A DNA stretch of 39,650 nt from NCBI GenBank assembly GCA_964398485.1, contig CAYNMD010000005.1, positions 1 through 39,650 of the forward strand, given 5' to 3'. A program made the position numbers and the translations under genes. Positions 23,869 through 31,325 of the stretch are shown here, in pieces; positions within the stretch are counted from its first letter, which is position 1, and every line of letters begins with the position of its first letter. This DNA is from SSEF01 sp964398485. Lineage in GTDB: Bacteria > Patescibacteriota > Minisyncoccia > Moranbacterales > UBA1568. The notes beneath the pieces were generated by a model that saw only the letters and a list, made by a program, of their open reading frames with translations, made no database searches and was not told the DNA's origin.

Positions 23869-24321
23869 ATGGGAAAAATGGATCATGCTGAGCTCGATTG
23901 GGTTGCTCATATAGCAGCTGAAGCAGAAGCTCAAGCTGGTGATAAGGGTGTTGAAGTAAAGTCAGAAGCAGTACTGACTCCAGAACAGAAAGCTGTCAAA
24001 GTAGAAGAAGCACAAGCTGAGCAACAATCTATTCTTGCTCTTGAGACTGAAAAGAAAGTGCTTGAGGCTGAGATTGCTTCCGATCGGCAAAAGCAAGCCA
24101 AAGCTCTTGGTTCGATCGCTGGGTTTGTTGGGATGATGAGCAATATGGCTAATAGTCCTGAGGTAAATGCGGATATTATTGAACGGCGCAAAGAAGCTGA
24201 GACTTTCGCTCGGGAGCTCGAGCAACGTATTGCTGATAATGAATTAAAAATTACTGAGATGGGCCTCGAGGCAAGGAAAGCGAGGTATCGTATGGCTTTT
24301 CCTGATGGCCCAGAAATTTAA
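23869..24321 (+). CDS. Hypothetical coiled-coil protein
   Basis: The 150-residue protein is Ala/Glu-rich. Two helical coiled-coil segments (about 40-85 and 105-140) flank a Gly/Met-rich turn (GSIAGFVGMMSNMANSPEV). There are no membrane or enzyme motifs. It follows the previous gene by 11 bases and precedes the next by 24 bases, so the three are likely one transcript. Confidence 0.68.
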   Translation: MGKMDHAELDWVAHIAAEAEAQAGDKGVEVKSEAVLTPEQKAVKVEEAQAEQQSILALETEKKVLEAEIASDRQKQAKALGSIAGFVGMMSNMANSPEVNADIIERRKEAETFARELEQRIADNELKITEMGLEARKARYRMAFPDGPEI

Positions 24322-24345
24322 TGTCACTGAGTCAATATTCTGTAT

Positions 24346-24759
24346 ATGATGAAATTTGAAGCGCCATCACCAAGACCAGGGAGACCTGCAGAAGTACCTC
24401 CTGAGGCGCAGGCTATCCTTCGGGAGGACGATGAGGCTGCTGTAAATGAGTTCCATCCATTGCCTCCTTCTCACCATGATGAGGATTTCACCGATTCTAC
24501 TCGCGATCTCCTCAAGGGGAGCGAGATGAAGGAATTGCTTGTTGGTCCAGAGGCCATGGTTCTCTTAGAGAAACAGGAAGCTCGTTATACTCAGCTCCAA
24601 ACCGATATAATGAGTTTACGACATCAGCTCGATGACCCGGCTCTTTCGGTCGATGAGCGTAGTCAATTGACTCAATCACTCTCCCAACTTGAAGGACGGG
24701 CGAACCGAATAGGGGAATTTTTACGGAGAGCTAGAGGATATGTTGGGCCACTCCATTGA
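24346..24759 (+). CDS. Hypothetical coiled-coil protein
   Basis: The 137-residue protein has a Pro-rich disordered N-terminus (APSPRPGRPAEVPPEA), then an amphipathic helical part with a coiled-coil hairpin (about 73-125). It ends RARGYVGPLH. Function is unknown. It is the last gene before the hairpin at 24799-24818 and the ATP synthase promoter. Confidence 0.68.
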   Translation: MMKFEAPSPRPGRPAEVPPEAQAILREDDEAAVNEFHPLPPSHHDEDFTDSTRDLLKGSEMKELLVGPEAMVLLEKQEARYTQLQTDIMSLRHQLDDPALSVDERSQLTQSLSQLEGRANRIGEFLRRARGYVGPLH

Positions 24760-24765
24760 GATCGT

Positions 24766-24794
24766 TTGACCCATACCGTTTCCACTGCTACACT
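24766..24794 (+). promoter_or_regulatory. Main promoter of the ATP synthase operon
   Basis: TTGACC (24766-24771, five of six) and TACACT (24789-24794, four of six) are 17 bases apart. The predicted start near 24801 gives a leader of about 20 bases before atpB. It overlaps the terminator of the upstream cluster. Confidence 0.75.
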
Positions 24795-24798
24795 AGAG

Positions 24799-24818
24799 GC
24801 GCTCTTGAGCGCTTTTTT
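24799..24818 (+). terminator. Intrinsic terminator overlapping the atp promoter start site
   Basis: GCGCT/AGCGC pairs (24799-24803, 24808-24812) close a CTTG loop and are followed by six T. The predicted atp transcription start lies inside the 5' arm, so the hairpin would stop transcripts from upstream but not those started at the atp promoter. Confidence 0.7.
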
Positions 24819-24820
24819 GT

Positions 24821-25576
24821 ATGGAAATTTCTATTGCTGCCGAACAACTTTTTTCTCTGGGGAGCTTCCCTATTACCAACACACTTCTGATTGGTGTTTT
24901 GGTGACACTTGGTCTCATCTGGCTTTGTCGTTCAGTAGCTGTGAACTGGAGAGAAATACCAACTGGGAAGCAGAATGTGGTAGAGGTCATATTTGAAGCT
25001 TTGCTCGATCTTATTCAGTCGGTAACTCAGGACCGTAAGCAAGCTCTCCAATTTTTCCCATTGATTGCCACCATTTTTCTTTTTGTGCTTTTTTCTAATT
25101 GGGTAGGGCTGCTTCCAGGGATGCATACGATTGGACTGACCGGTCATCATGCTGAAGGAAGTCATACGATCATCCCATTTATTCGGGCTACCTCGGCTGA
25201 TCTCAACTTTACCCTAGCTCTCTCACTCATTGCTGTGATCACCATCCAGTTCACGGGTATTGCTGCCCTCGGAGTGACGAAGTACGCCCGGAAATTTTTG
25301 GTCAGTCCCTTTCATAAGCCGTATGGTATTGGGACTTTAGTGGGGGTACTTGAACTCATTTCAGAAGTAGGAAAAACAGTCTCGTTCACCTTTCGTTTGT
25401 TTGGAAATGTTTTTGCTGGAGAAGTGCTCCTTATCGTGATGCTTCATCTGGTGCCATATTTTCTCCCACTCCCATTCCTCTTTCTGGAGGTGTTTGTCGG
25501 TCTGATCCAGGCCATCGTCTTCGCTATGCTCACGCTTGTTTTTCTCAAAGGGGCTACCTTGGAACCGGAGCACTAG
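24821..25576 (+). CDS. atpB: F-type ATP synthase subunit a
   Basis: Subunit a forms the proton half-channels. The essential arginine is R192 in SFTFRLFGNVFAGE. Further family motifs are NWVGLLPGM and FLEVFVGLIQAIVFAMLT. The protein has 251 residues with five or six hydrophobic helices. It is the first gene of the operon; no atpI precedes it. The start codon lies directly after the promoter/terminator element. Confidence 0.95.
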   Translation: MEISIAAEQLFSLGSFPITNTLLIGVLVTLGLIWLCRSVAVNWREIPTGKQNVVEVIFEALLDLIQSVTQDRKQALQFFPLIATIFLFVLFSNWVGLLPGMHTIGLTGHHAEGSHTIIPFIRATSADLNFTLALSLIAVITIQFTGIAALGVTKYARKFLVSPFHKPYGIGTLVGVLELISEVGKTVSFTFRLFGNVFAGEVLLIVMLHLVPYFLPLPFLFLEVFVGLIQAIVFAMLTLVFLKGATLEPEH

Positions 25577-25593
25577 GGAAATTTCTCGTGAGA

Positions 25594-25622
25594 TGGACAG
25601 GAGTAGAGAAAAGCGGTATACT
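25594..25622 (+). promoter_or_regulatory. Internal promoter upstream of atpE
   Basis: TGGACA (25594-25599, five of six) and TATACT (25617-25622, five of six) are 17 bases apart. This would boost transcription of atpE and downstream genes, in line with the high copy number of subunit c. Confidence 0.7.
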
Positions 25623-25628
25623 GGGTAA

Positions 25629-25663
25629 ATTCTTAATTTGATAATTCAATAATATTTAAGAAT
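25629..25663 (+). promoter_or_regulatory. AT-rich hairpin abutting the atpE start codon
   Basis: ATTCTTAA (25629-25636) and TTAAGAAT (25656-25663) form a perfect 8-pair stem around an inner TTGA/TCAA element. The 3' arm ends at the base before the ATG. It is a candidate translational enhancer or control hairpin in a leader without a Shine-Dalgarno site. Confidence 0.5.
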
Positions 25664-25891
25664 ATGGAACTCGAATCAGCCAAAATGATCGGTGCAGCCC
25701 TCGCCATGGGTCTTGGTGCCTTGGGACCTGGTATTGGTCTTGGTATTCTCGCCGGAAAGGCTCTGGAAGCTATTGGTCGCAATCCAGAAGCTCAGGGGAA
25801 AGTACAGACGACGATGATTCTTGCTATTGCCGTGACAGAAGCAGTGGCTATCTATTCACTCGTGGTAGCTCTTATGATTCTCTTCGGCTAG
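25664..25891 (+). CDS. atpE: F-type ATP synthase subunit c
   Basis: The 75-residue hairpin protein forms the rotor ring. Helix 1 has the glycine-rich packing motif GLGALGPGIGLGILAG, the polar loop is RNPE (39-42), and the ion-binding carboxylate is E59 in VTEAVAIY. The Na+-binding Gln of helix 1 and the Ser/Thr after the Glu are absent (Leu and Ala instead), so proton coupling is inferred. It has its own promoter and a leader hairpin. Confidence 0.96.
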   Translation: MELESAKMIGAALAMGLGALGPGIGLGILAGKALEAIGRNPEAQGKVQTTMILAIAVTEAVAIYSLVVALMILFG

Positions 25892-25913
25892 ATAGTGCCG
25901 GGTTTTCTTTCCT

Positions 25914-26417
25914 ATGGAAATTCTCTCCAAACTCGGTATCGATTGGAAACTGCTTATAGCACAAGCAGTGAACTTTTTAGTTTTGCTTTGGGTGCTTAAG
26001 CGGTATGCCTATGGCCCTATTCTCCGGGCACTCGAGTCACGTACGGAGCGTATCGAACAGGGACTCAAGGATGCGGAGACTTCTCGAGCTCAGCTTGATG
26101 CTGCTCGGGAGGAGGAGAAAAAACTCCTGTTGGCTGCAAGGGAAGAAGCTCGCGCTATCTTGTCTCAGGCGGAAGTCTCAGCCAAAAAGCGTGATGCGAA
26201 GATGCTTGATGAAACAAAACAGAAAATTGATCGCATGATTGCTGAAGCTGATGTTCATTTAGCAGAACAGCAGTCAAAACTTCTGCGTGAGGCTAAGACA
26301 GAGATAGTCGATGCAGTACTCCTTGCGACCAAGCAGATCCTTGGTGAAAAAGTTGATGCTGGTCTCAATCAAGAAATTGTGAGGCAGTCATTGGAGAGAA
26401 CTCAGGTGAAGCAATAA
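25914..26417 (+). CDS. atpF: F-type ATP synthase subunit b
   Basis: The peripheral-stalk subunit has an N-terminal membrane helix (about 10-28, WKLLIAQAVNFLVLLWVLKR) and a long charged helix (about 45-140) that would dimerise as a coiled coil. It has 167 residues, the normal size. It is flanked by atpE (22 bases) and atpH (5 bases). Confidence 0.93.
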   Translation: MEILSKLGIDWKLLIAQAVNFLVLLWVLKRYAYGPILRALESRTERIEQGLKDAETSRAQLDAAREEEKKLLLAAREEARAILSQAEVSAKKRDAKMLDETKQKIDRMIAEADVHLAEQQSKLLREAKTEIVDAVLLATKQILGEKVDAGLNQEIVRQSLERTQVKQ

Positions 26418-26422
26418 GAAGT

Positions 26423-26818
26423 ATGCGTCTTATCCCAAACAAAATTGCTTCTGCGGTACTCTCGCTCGAACAGGGAGGGGTAGAAGCGAGTGAACTGGCG
26501 AGAAATCTTGTAGCATTTCTCCGTCGTAAACGGTCTCTCGGGCTACTGACATCAGTGGAGAGTTCGCTCGAGAAACTCGTCGATGAACGTGAGGGGAGAA
26601 AGAGGGTAACTGTTGTTTCGGCACAGCAGTTGGATGGGGCGATGCGGAGCGCTCTTGCAGAAAAAGCTCAGCAGCTTTTTGGTCACGATGGGAAAAAAGT
26701 AGAAAGCCTTTTTCAGGAAGATCCGAAACTCATCGGTGGTGTGAAAATGTTTACAGAAGATACTCAATATGATTTTTCCCTCACCCGCATTTTAAAAGAA
26801 CTCAAACGTCAATTGTAA
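26423..26818 (+). CDS. atpH: F-type ATP synthase subunit delta, short form
   Basis: The position between atpF and atpA and the C-terminal motif DPKLIGGVKMFTEDTQYDFS identify the delta/OSCP subunit linking F1 to the b stalk. At 131 residues it is about 45 shorter than usual (around 175-180). The N-terminal helical-bundle domain (MRLIPNKIASAVLSL...) is clearly reduced, while the C-terminal domain is retained. Confidence 0.85.
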   Translation: MRLIPNKIASAVLSLEQGGVEASELARNLVAFLRRKRSLGLLTSVESSLEKLVDEREGRKRVTVVSAQQLDGAMRSALAEKAQQLFGHDGKKVESLFQEDPKLIGGVKMFTEDTQYDFSLTRILKELKRQL

Positions 26819-26831
26819 TTACCTTGCGCTT

Positions 26832-28331
26832 ATGTCCAATCCACTCATTGAAGAACTGAAGAAAGAACTTTCCCAGTTTCACCATGCTGCCGTACGTGAA
26901 GCGATTGGCACCGTCCTGGAAGTGGGTGATGGTGTCGCGCGTGTCGCTGGACTGTCCGAGGTGATGGCATCGGAAATGGTGGAGTTTGACAATGGCACAC
27001 TCGGAGTAGCACTCAACCTGGAAGAAAGCGAGGTAGGAGTGATGGTCATGGGTGAGATGGGTAATATTCATGAGGGAATGCAAGTAAAGGCTACGGGCCG
27101 TATTCTTTCCGTTCCAGTTGGCGAAGGAGTGGTAGGTCGCGTTGTCAATGCACTTGGTCAACCAATCGATGGCAAGGGAGAACTGAAGTCCGAAAAATTC
27201 TATCCAGTAGAAAAAATTGCTCCCGGAGTGATTACTCGGCAATCAGTTCATCAGCCGCTTCAGACGGGCATCAAGGCTATCGACGCTCTTATTCCTATTG
27301 GCCGTGGGCAACGTGAACTTATTATTGGTGACCGTCAGACCGGAAAGACAGCAGTAGCCATCGATACGATTATCAATCAGAAAGGACAGAATGTCCTCTG
27401 TATGTACGTGGCTATCGGACAGAAGGAATCAAAGGTGGCCCGTATCAAGGCCGAACTTGAGAAAGCAGGTGCCATGGAGTACACCACTATTGTAGTGGCA
27501 GGTGTATCGGAATCTGCTGCTCTTTCATATATTGCCCCCTATGCTGCTACCGCCATGGGTGAATACTTTATGGACCAAGGGAAAGACGTCTTAGTTATCT
27601 ACGATGATCTCTCCAAACATGCTGTAGCCTATCGTCAGATTTCCCTCATTCTTCGTCGGCCGCCAGGTCGTGAAGCCTATCCAGGAGATGTATTCTATGT
27701 CCATTCAAGGCTTCTCGAGCGCAGTGCCAAGATGAGCGCTGAGCATGGTGGTGGATCACTGACCTCTTTACCAATTATCGAGACGCAGGCAGGGGATGTG
27801 TCGGCCTATATTCCTACTAACGTGATTTCTATTACCGATGGGCAGATTTATCTCGAGTCGGATCTTTTCTACAAAGGAATTCGTCCAGCTTTAAACGTCG
27901 GTATCTCAGTATCGCGCGTGGGTTCGGCAGCTCAGATCAAAGCTATGAAGCAGGTTTCGGGAACACTCAGACTTGACCTCGCTCAATTTCGTGAGCTTGA
28001 AGCCTTTGCTCAATTTGGTTCAGACCTTGATGAAAAGACCAAGTCTCTCATCGAACGTGGTCGCCGGGCCGTGGAAGTGTTGAAGCAGCCCCAGTATGCA
28101 CCACTACCGGTAGAGAAAGAAGTGGCTATACTCTATGCCTTGTCTCGTGGCTATCTCGATGATGTAGCGGTAGCTGATATTAATCGTTTCGAACGTGAAT
28201 TTCTCGTGGCGCTCGACAGTGAAGGGCAATCAGTGAAAGATCTCCTGCTCAAAGATAAAGCGCTGACCGAGGCAGTAGAAGCAGCTCTCAAAGAATTTAT
28301 TGAAAAGTTTAAGAAGGGGTTTGCTGTTTAG
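26832..28331 (+). CDS. atpA: F-type ATP synthase subunit alpha
   Basis: The non-catalytic nucleotide-binding F1 subunit is 499 residues long. The P-loop is GDRQTGKT (166-173). Other motifs are YDDLSKHAVAYRQISL, LRRPPGREAYPGDVFY and ISVSRVGSAAQIKAMK with the arginine finger. The C-terminal helical domain is complete. A 51-residue membrane gene follows 6 bases later. Confidence 0.98.
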   Translation: MSNPLIEELKKELSQFHHAAVREAIGTVLEVGDGVARVAGLSEVMASEMVEFDNGTLGVALNLEESEVGVMVMGEMGNIHEGMQVKATGRILSVPVGEGVVGRVVNALGQPIDGKGELKSEKFYPVEKIAPGVITRQSVHQPLQTGIKAIDALIPIGRGQRELIIGDRQTGKTAVAIDTIINQKGQNVLCMYVAIGQKESKVARIKAELEKAGAMEYTTIVVAGVSESAALSYIAPYAATAMGEYFMDQGKDVLVIYDDLSKHAVAYRQISLILRRPPGREAYPGDVFYVHSRLLERSAKMSAEHGGGSLTSLPIIETQAGDVSAYIPTNVISITDGQIYLESDLFYKGIRPALNVGISVSRVGSAAQIKAMKQVSGTLRLDLAQFRELEAFAQFGSDLDEKTKSLIERGRRAVEVLKQPQYAPLPVEKEVAILYALSRGYLDDVAVADINRFEREFLVALDSEGQSVKDLLLKDKALTEAVEAALKEFIEKFKKGFAV

Positions 28332-28337
28332 ACTTTT

Positions 28338-28493
28338 ATGAATAAATCCATCAAACAAGCTCTGTTGTGGTTGCCTATACTGCTGGTGGGCTTGTTATTT
28401 GGATTCAAAGTGATTAATTGGGAAACAGCAATCAGTCTCCTGGTGCTTATCGAGTTTGGAATGATTGTTTTTCTTGCTTGGAAACAGAATTAA
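28338..28493 (+). CDS. 51-residue two-helix membrane protein inside the ATP synthase operon
   Basis: Translation from ATG 28338 to TAA 28491-28493 gives a protein starting MNKSIKQALLWLPILLVGLL. A first hydrophobic helix covers about residues 8-23, a short loop KVINWET follows, and a second helix (AISLLVLIEFGMIVFLAW) ends in KQN. It is 6 bases after atpA and 6 bases before atpG, so it is part of the operon. No family was recognised. Two-helix proteins such as AtpI/AtpZ/AtpR are known at the front of atp operons, but not in this slot. A role in c-ring or Fo assembly is only a guess from position and topology. Confidence 0.72.
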   Translation: MNKSIKQALLWLPILLVGLLFGFKVINWETAISLLVLIEFGMIVFLAWKQN

Positions 28494-28499
28494 AAGTGT

Positions 28500-29390
28500 A
28501 TGGCTAGCGGCAAAGACATTCGAAGGCGCATCAAAGGAGTCAAAGGCACGGGGAAGATTACCCGGGCTATGGAGATGATTAGTGCTGTCAAAATGCGGCG
28601 AGCCGTCGAAAGAGCGCTGGCGATGCGGCCCTACGCCCAGTCCACAATCTCCGTGCTCCATCGAGTCACTGAGGCCGTCCAAAGAGAGAATCATCCACTC
28701 CTTACGGCCAGACCAGTCAAAAAGGAACTCTATATCGTTATCACGTCTAATCGCGGATTGTGTGGATCTTTTAATGCTCAGGTCTTGAAGAAATTGCGAG
28801 AGGCCAGACAGGCAGATCGTGAACGTGAAGCGGTCTTTATCACGCTTGGGAAAAAAGGAGAGCAAGCAGTGCGGCGGATGAAAGGAGAAATTCTTGCCTC
28901 CTTCCCTCATGTATTTGATTACCCGCGAGTTACCGATATGCGCCCGGTAACGAGGATTCTTTTGGAAGAGTTTCAATCTGGGCGTGTCGATCGAGTGGTG
29001 ATGGTCTATACCGACTATATCTCGGCGTTAGTACAAAAAACCAAACTGCGAGTGCTCCTCCCTGTTATCGAGAAAGATGTAAAGAAGATGCTTGATGAAA
29101 TTGGCTTGAGTACTGATACGGGAGTAGCTGGGGATTTTCTCATCGAGCCGTTTCCTGCTCAAGTACTCGAAACACTCATTCCACGCCTGATCGAAGCCGA
29201 GCTCTACCATGCTGTGCTCGAATCCAATGCTTCGCAGGAAGCCGCTCGCATGGTAGCGATGCGGAGTGCCACTGATGCGGCCAAGGATATGGTGGCGGAT
29301 CTTACCCTGACCTACAACCAGCTCCGTCAACAAAAAATTACTCAGGAAATTGCGGAGCTCTCGGCGGGGATGGCGGCAGTGCAGGGATAA
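28500..29390 (+). CDS. atpG: F-type ATP synthase subunit gamma
   Basis: The central rotor shaft is 296 residues. The N-terminal helix DIRRRIKGVKGTGKITRAME and motif MISAVKMRR, the ITSNRGLCGSFN motif and the C-terminal helix (ATDAAKDMVADLTLTYNQLR) are conserved. The start, ATG 28500, is 6 bases after the small membrane gene. Confidence 0.96.
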   Translation: MASGKDIRRRIKGVKGTGKITRAMEMISAVKMRRAVERALAMRPYAQSTISVLHRVTEAVQRENHPLLTARPVKKELYIVITSNRGLCGSFNAQVLKKLREARQADREREAVFITLGKKGEQAVRRMKGEILASFPHVFDYPRVTDMRPVTRILLEEFQSGRVDRVVMVYTDYISALVQKTKLRVLLPVIEKDVKKMLDEIGLSTDTGVAGDFLIEPFPAQVLETLIPRLIEAELYHAVLESNASQEAARMVAMRSATDAAKDMVADLTLTYNQLRQQKITQEIAELSAGMAAVQG

Positions 29391-29417
29391 TCATATTTTG
29401 ATAATTAAAGTTTACGT

Positions 29418-30809
29418 ATGCAACACACAGGAACCATTATTCAAGTGATCGGACCAGTTATCGATGTTGAGTTTGGAGATGGGGCGATGCTTCCAAAGAT
29501 TTATGATGCGCTCGAGGTAACACTCAAAGATGGAAAGCTCGTGGCGGAAGTACATCAACACTTGGGTGGTGGCCGAGTGCGAGCGGTCGCTATGGGTTCG
29601 ACTGATGGTGTAAAACGCGGCAGTGAAGTAGTAGCAACCGGAGCTGCGATCAGTGTTCCAGTAGGAAAAGGTGTTTTGGGGCGGATGTTCAATGTTCTTG
29701 GTGAAGTGATAGATGGTAAGGAGGGAATTCAGGTGGAAACGAAGCGTCCTATTCATCGCAGTGCTCCTTCATTTGAAGAACAATCAACCAAAGCAGAAAT
29801 TTTTGAAACTGGAATCAAATCAATTGATCTTATTTGTCCTTTCATGAAGGGTGGGAAAGTTGGTCTCTTTGGTGGTGCGGGTGTAGGAAAGACCGTAGTG
29901 ATTCAAGAGCTTATCAGAAACATTGCTCAAGAGCATGGTGGCTACTCAGTCTTTGCTGGTGTTGGTGAGCGTACTCGTGAGGGGAACGATCTTTATCATG
30001 AAATGAAAGACTCGGGTGTTCTCGAGAAAACGGCTCTCGTGTTCGGACAGATGAATGAACCGCCAGGATCACGTCAGCGCGTAGCCCTTTCTGCCCTTAC
30101 GATGGCTGAGGAATTCCGTGATGCCGAAGGGAAAGATGTGTTACTTTTTATCGACAATATTTTCCGTTTTACTCAAGCCGGTTCAGAGGTGTCAGCCCTC
30201 CTCGGTCGCATCCCGAGCGCAGTAGGCTATCAGCCGACTCTTGCCGAAGAAATGGGTGGGCTCCAAGAAAGAATTACATCAACCAAGAAGGGATCGATTA
30301 CCTCCGTGCAAGCTGTCTATGTCCCAGCTGACGACCTTACCGATCCAGCTCCAGCAACAACCTTCGCTCACCTCGATTCAACAGTGGTCTTGAATCGTGC
30401 ACTGACAGAAATTGGTATCTATCCAGCAGTTGATCCACTCGATTCAAGCTCGACTATTCTTGACCCACAGATTGTAGGTGAGCGTCATTACAATGTCGCA
30501 CGTGGTGTGCAGCGAGTCCTTCAGCGATACAAGGACCTCCAAGACATTATTGCTATTCTCGGTATGGAGGAACTCACTGAAGAAGATAAACAACTGGTAG
30601 CACGAGCGAGAAAGATCCAAAAATATCTGTCACAACCATTCTTCGTAGCTGAACAGTTTACCGGAGCCCCGGGGAAATATGTAAAACTTGAGGACACGAT
30701 CACTGGTTTTGAAAAGATTCTTTCTGGAGAACTTGATCATATCGGTGAGCAGGAGTTTTATATGAAGGGAGCTATCGATGAAGTGATAGCTCTTGGTGAG
30801 AAGAAATAA
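29418..30809 (+). CDS. atpD: F-type ATP synthase subunit beta
   Basis: The catalytic F1 subunit has 463 residues. The P-loop GGAGVGKT is at 152-159, followed by the catalytic GERTREGND. Other motifs are LLFIDNIFRFTQAGSEVSAL, the DELSEED-region variant GMEELTEEDK, and QPFFVAEQFTG. All core features are intact. atpC begins 2 bases later. Confidence 0.98.
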   Translation: MQHTGTIIQVIGPVIDVEFGDGAMLPKIYDALEVTLKDGKLVAEVHQHLGGGRVRAVAMGSTDGVKRGSEVVATGAAISVPVGKGVLGRMFNVLGEVIDGKEGIQVETKRPIHRSAPSFEEQSTKAEIFETGIKSIDLICPFMKGGKVGLFGGAGVGKTVVIQELIRNIAQEHGGYSVFAGVGERTREGNDLYHEMKDSGVLEKTALVFGQMNEPPGSRQRVALSALTMAEEFRDAEGKDVLLFIDNIFRFTQAGSEVSALLGRIPSAVGYQPTLAEEMGGLQERITSTKKGSITSVQAVYVPADDLTDPAPATTFAHLDSTVVLNRALTEIGIYPAVDPLDSSSTILDPQIVGERHYNVARGVQRVLQRYKDLQDIIAILGMEELTEEDKQLVARARKIQKYLSQPFFVAEQFTGAPGKYVKLEDTITGFEKILSGELDHIGEQEFYMKGAIDEVIALGEKK

Positions 30810-30811
30810 GT

Positions 30812-31255
30812 ATGCAGACGTTGGCTCTCAAAATTGTTACCCCAGAAGGAGTAGTACTTCAGGCGGAAGTAGCTCGGGTTACTCTTCCGGTGGAGGAGGG
30901 AGAAGTAACGATTCTCCCTGAACACATGCCTTACATTGGCTCACTTGGAGCCGGTGAGGCTGTCCTTACTCACACGGACGAAACGCAAGCTTTCTTTGCA
31001 CTTTCTGGTGGTTTTGTGGAGTTCGATCACAATACTCTTACGGTATTGGCGGATACTGCCGAACGAGCAGAGGCGATAGATATCGAGCGAGCAGAAGCAG
31101 CCAAACAAAGGGCGGAGGAACTCAGAAATCAGGCGGCAGACATGAGCGAAGAAGAGTATGCACGAGTGGCGGCAGCACTGGAGAAAGAATTGGTACGTAT
31201 CAAAGTGGCGAGAAAGCACGCCAGTCGGCGTGGCCCACAGATTATTTCCGAATAG
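30812..31255 (+). CDS. atpC: F-type ATP synthase subunit epsilon
   Basis: The regulatory/rotor subunit is 147 residues. The N-terminal beta-sandwich carries the typical KIVTPEGVVLQAEVARVTLP and GEVTILPEHMPYIGSLGAG signatures. The C-terminal helical hairpin (about 85-140) is present, so inhibition by the extended conformation is possible. It is the last gene of the operon and is followed by a terminator. Confidence 0.95.
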   Translation: MQTLALKIVTPEGVVLQAEVARVTLPVEEGEVTILPEHMPYIGSLGAGEAVLTHTDETQAFFALSGGFVEFDHNTLTVLADTAERAEAIDIERAEAAKQRAEELRNQAADMSEEEYARVAAALEKELVRIKVARKHASRRGPQIISE

Positions 31256-31279
31256 TCGATTGCCTTTTTAGCTGAAAAG

Positions 31280-31310
31280 AGTAGACTTTTGATACAGGGT
31301 CTACTTTTTT
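31280..31310 (+). terminator. Intrinsic terminator of the ATP synthase operon
   Basis: AGTAGAC (31280-31286) pairs with GTCTACT (31299-31305) around a 12-base loop, followed by a run of T to 31311. Confidence 0.82.
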
Positions 31311-31325
31311 AATTTTCAAAATAAT

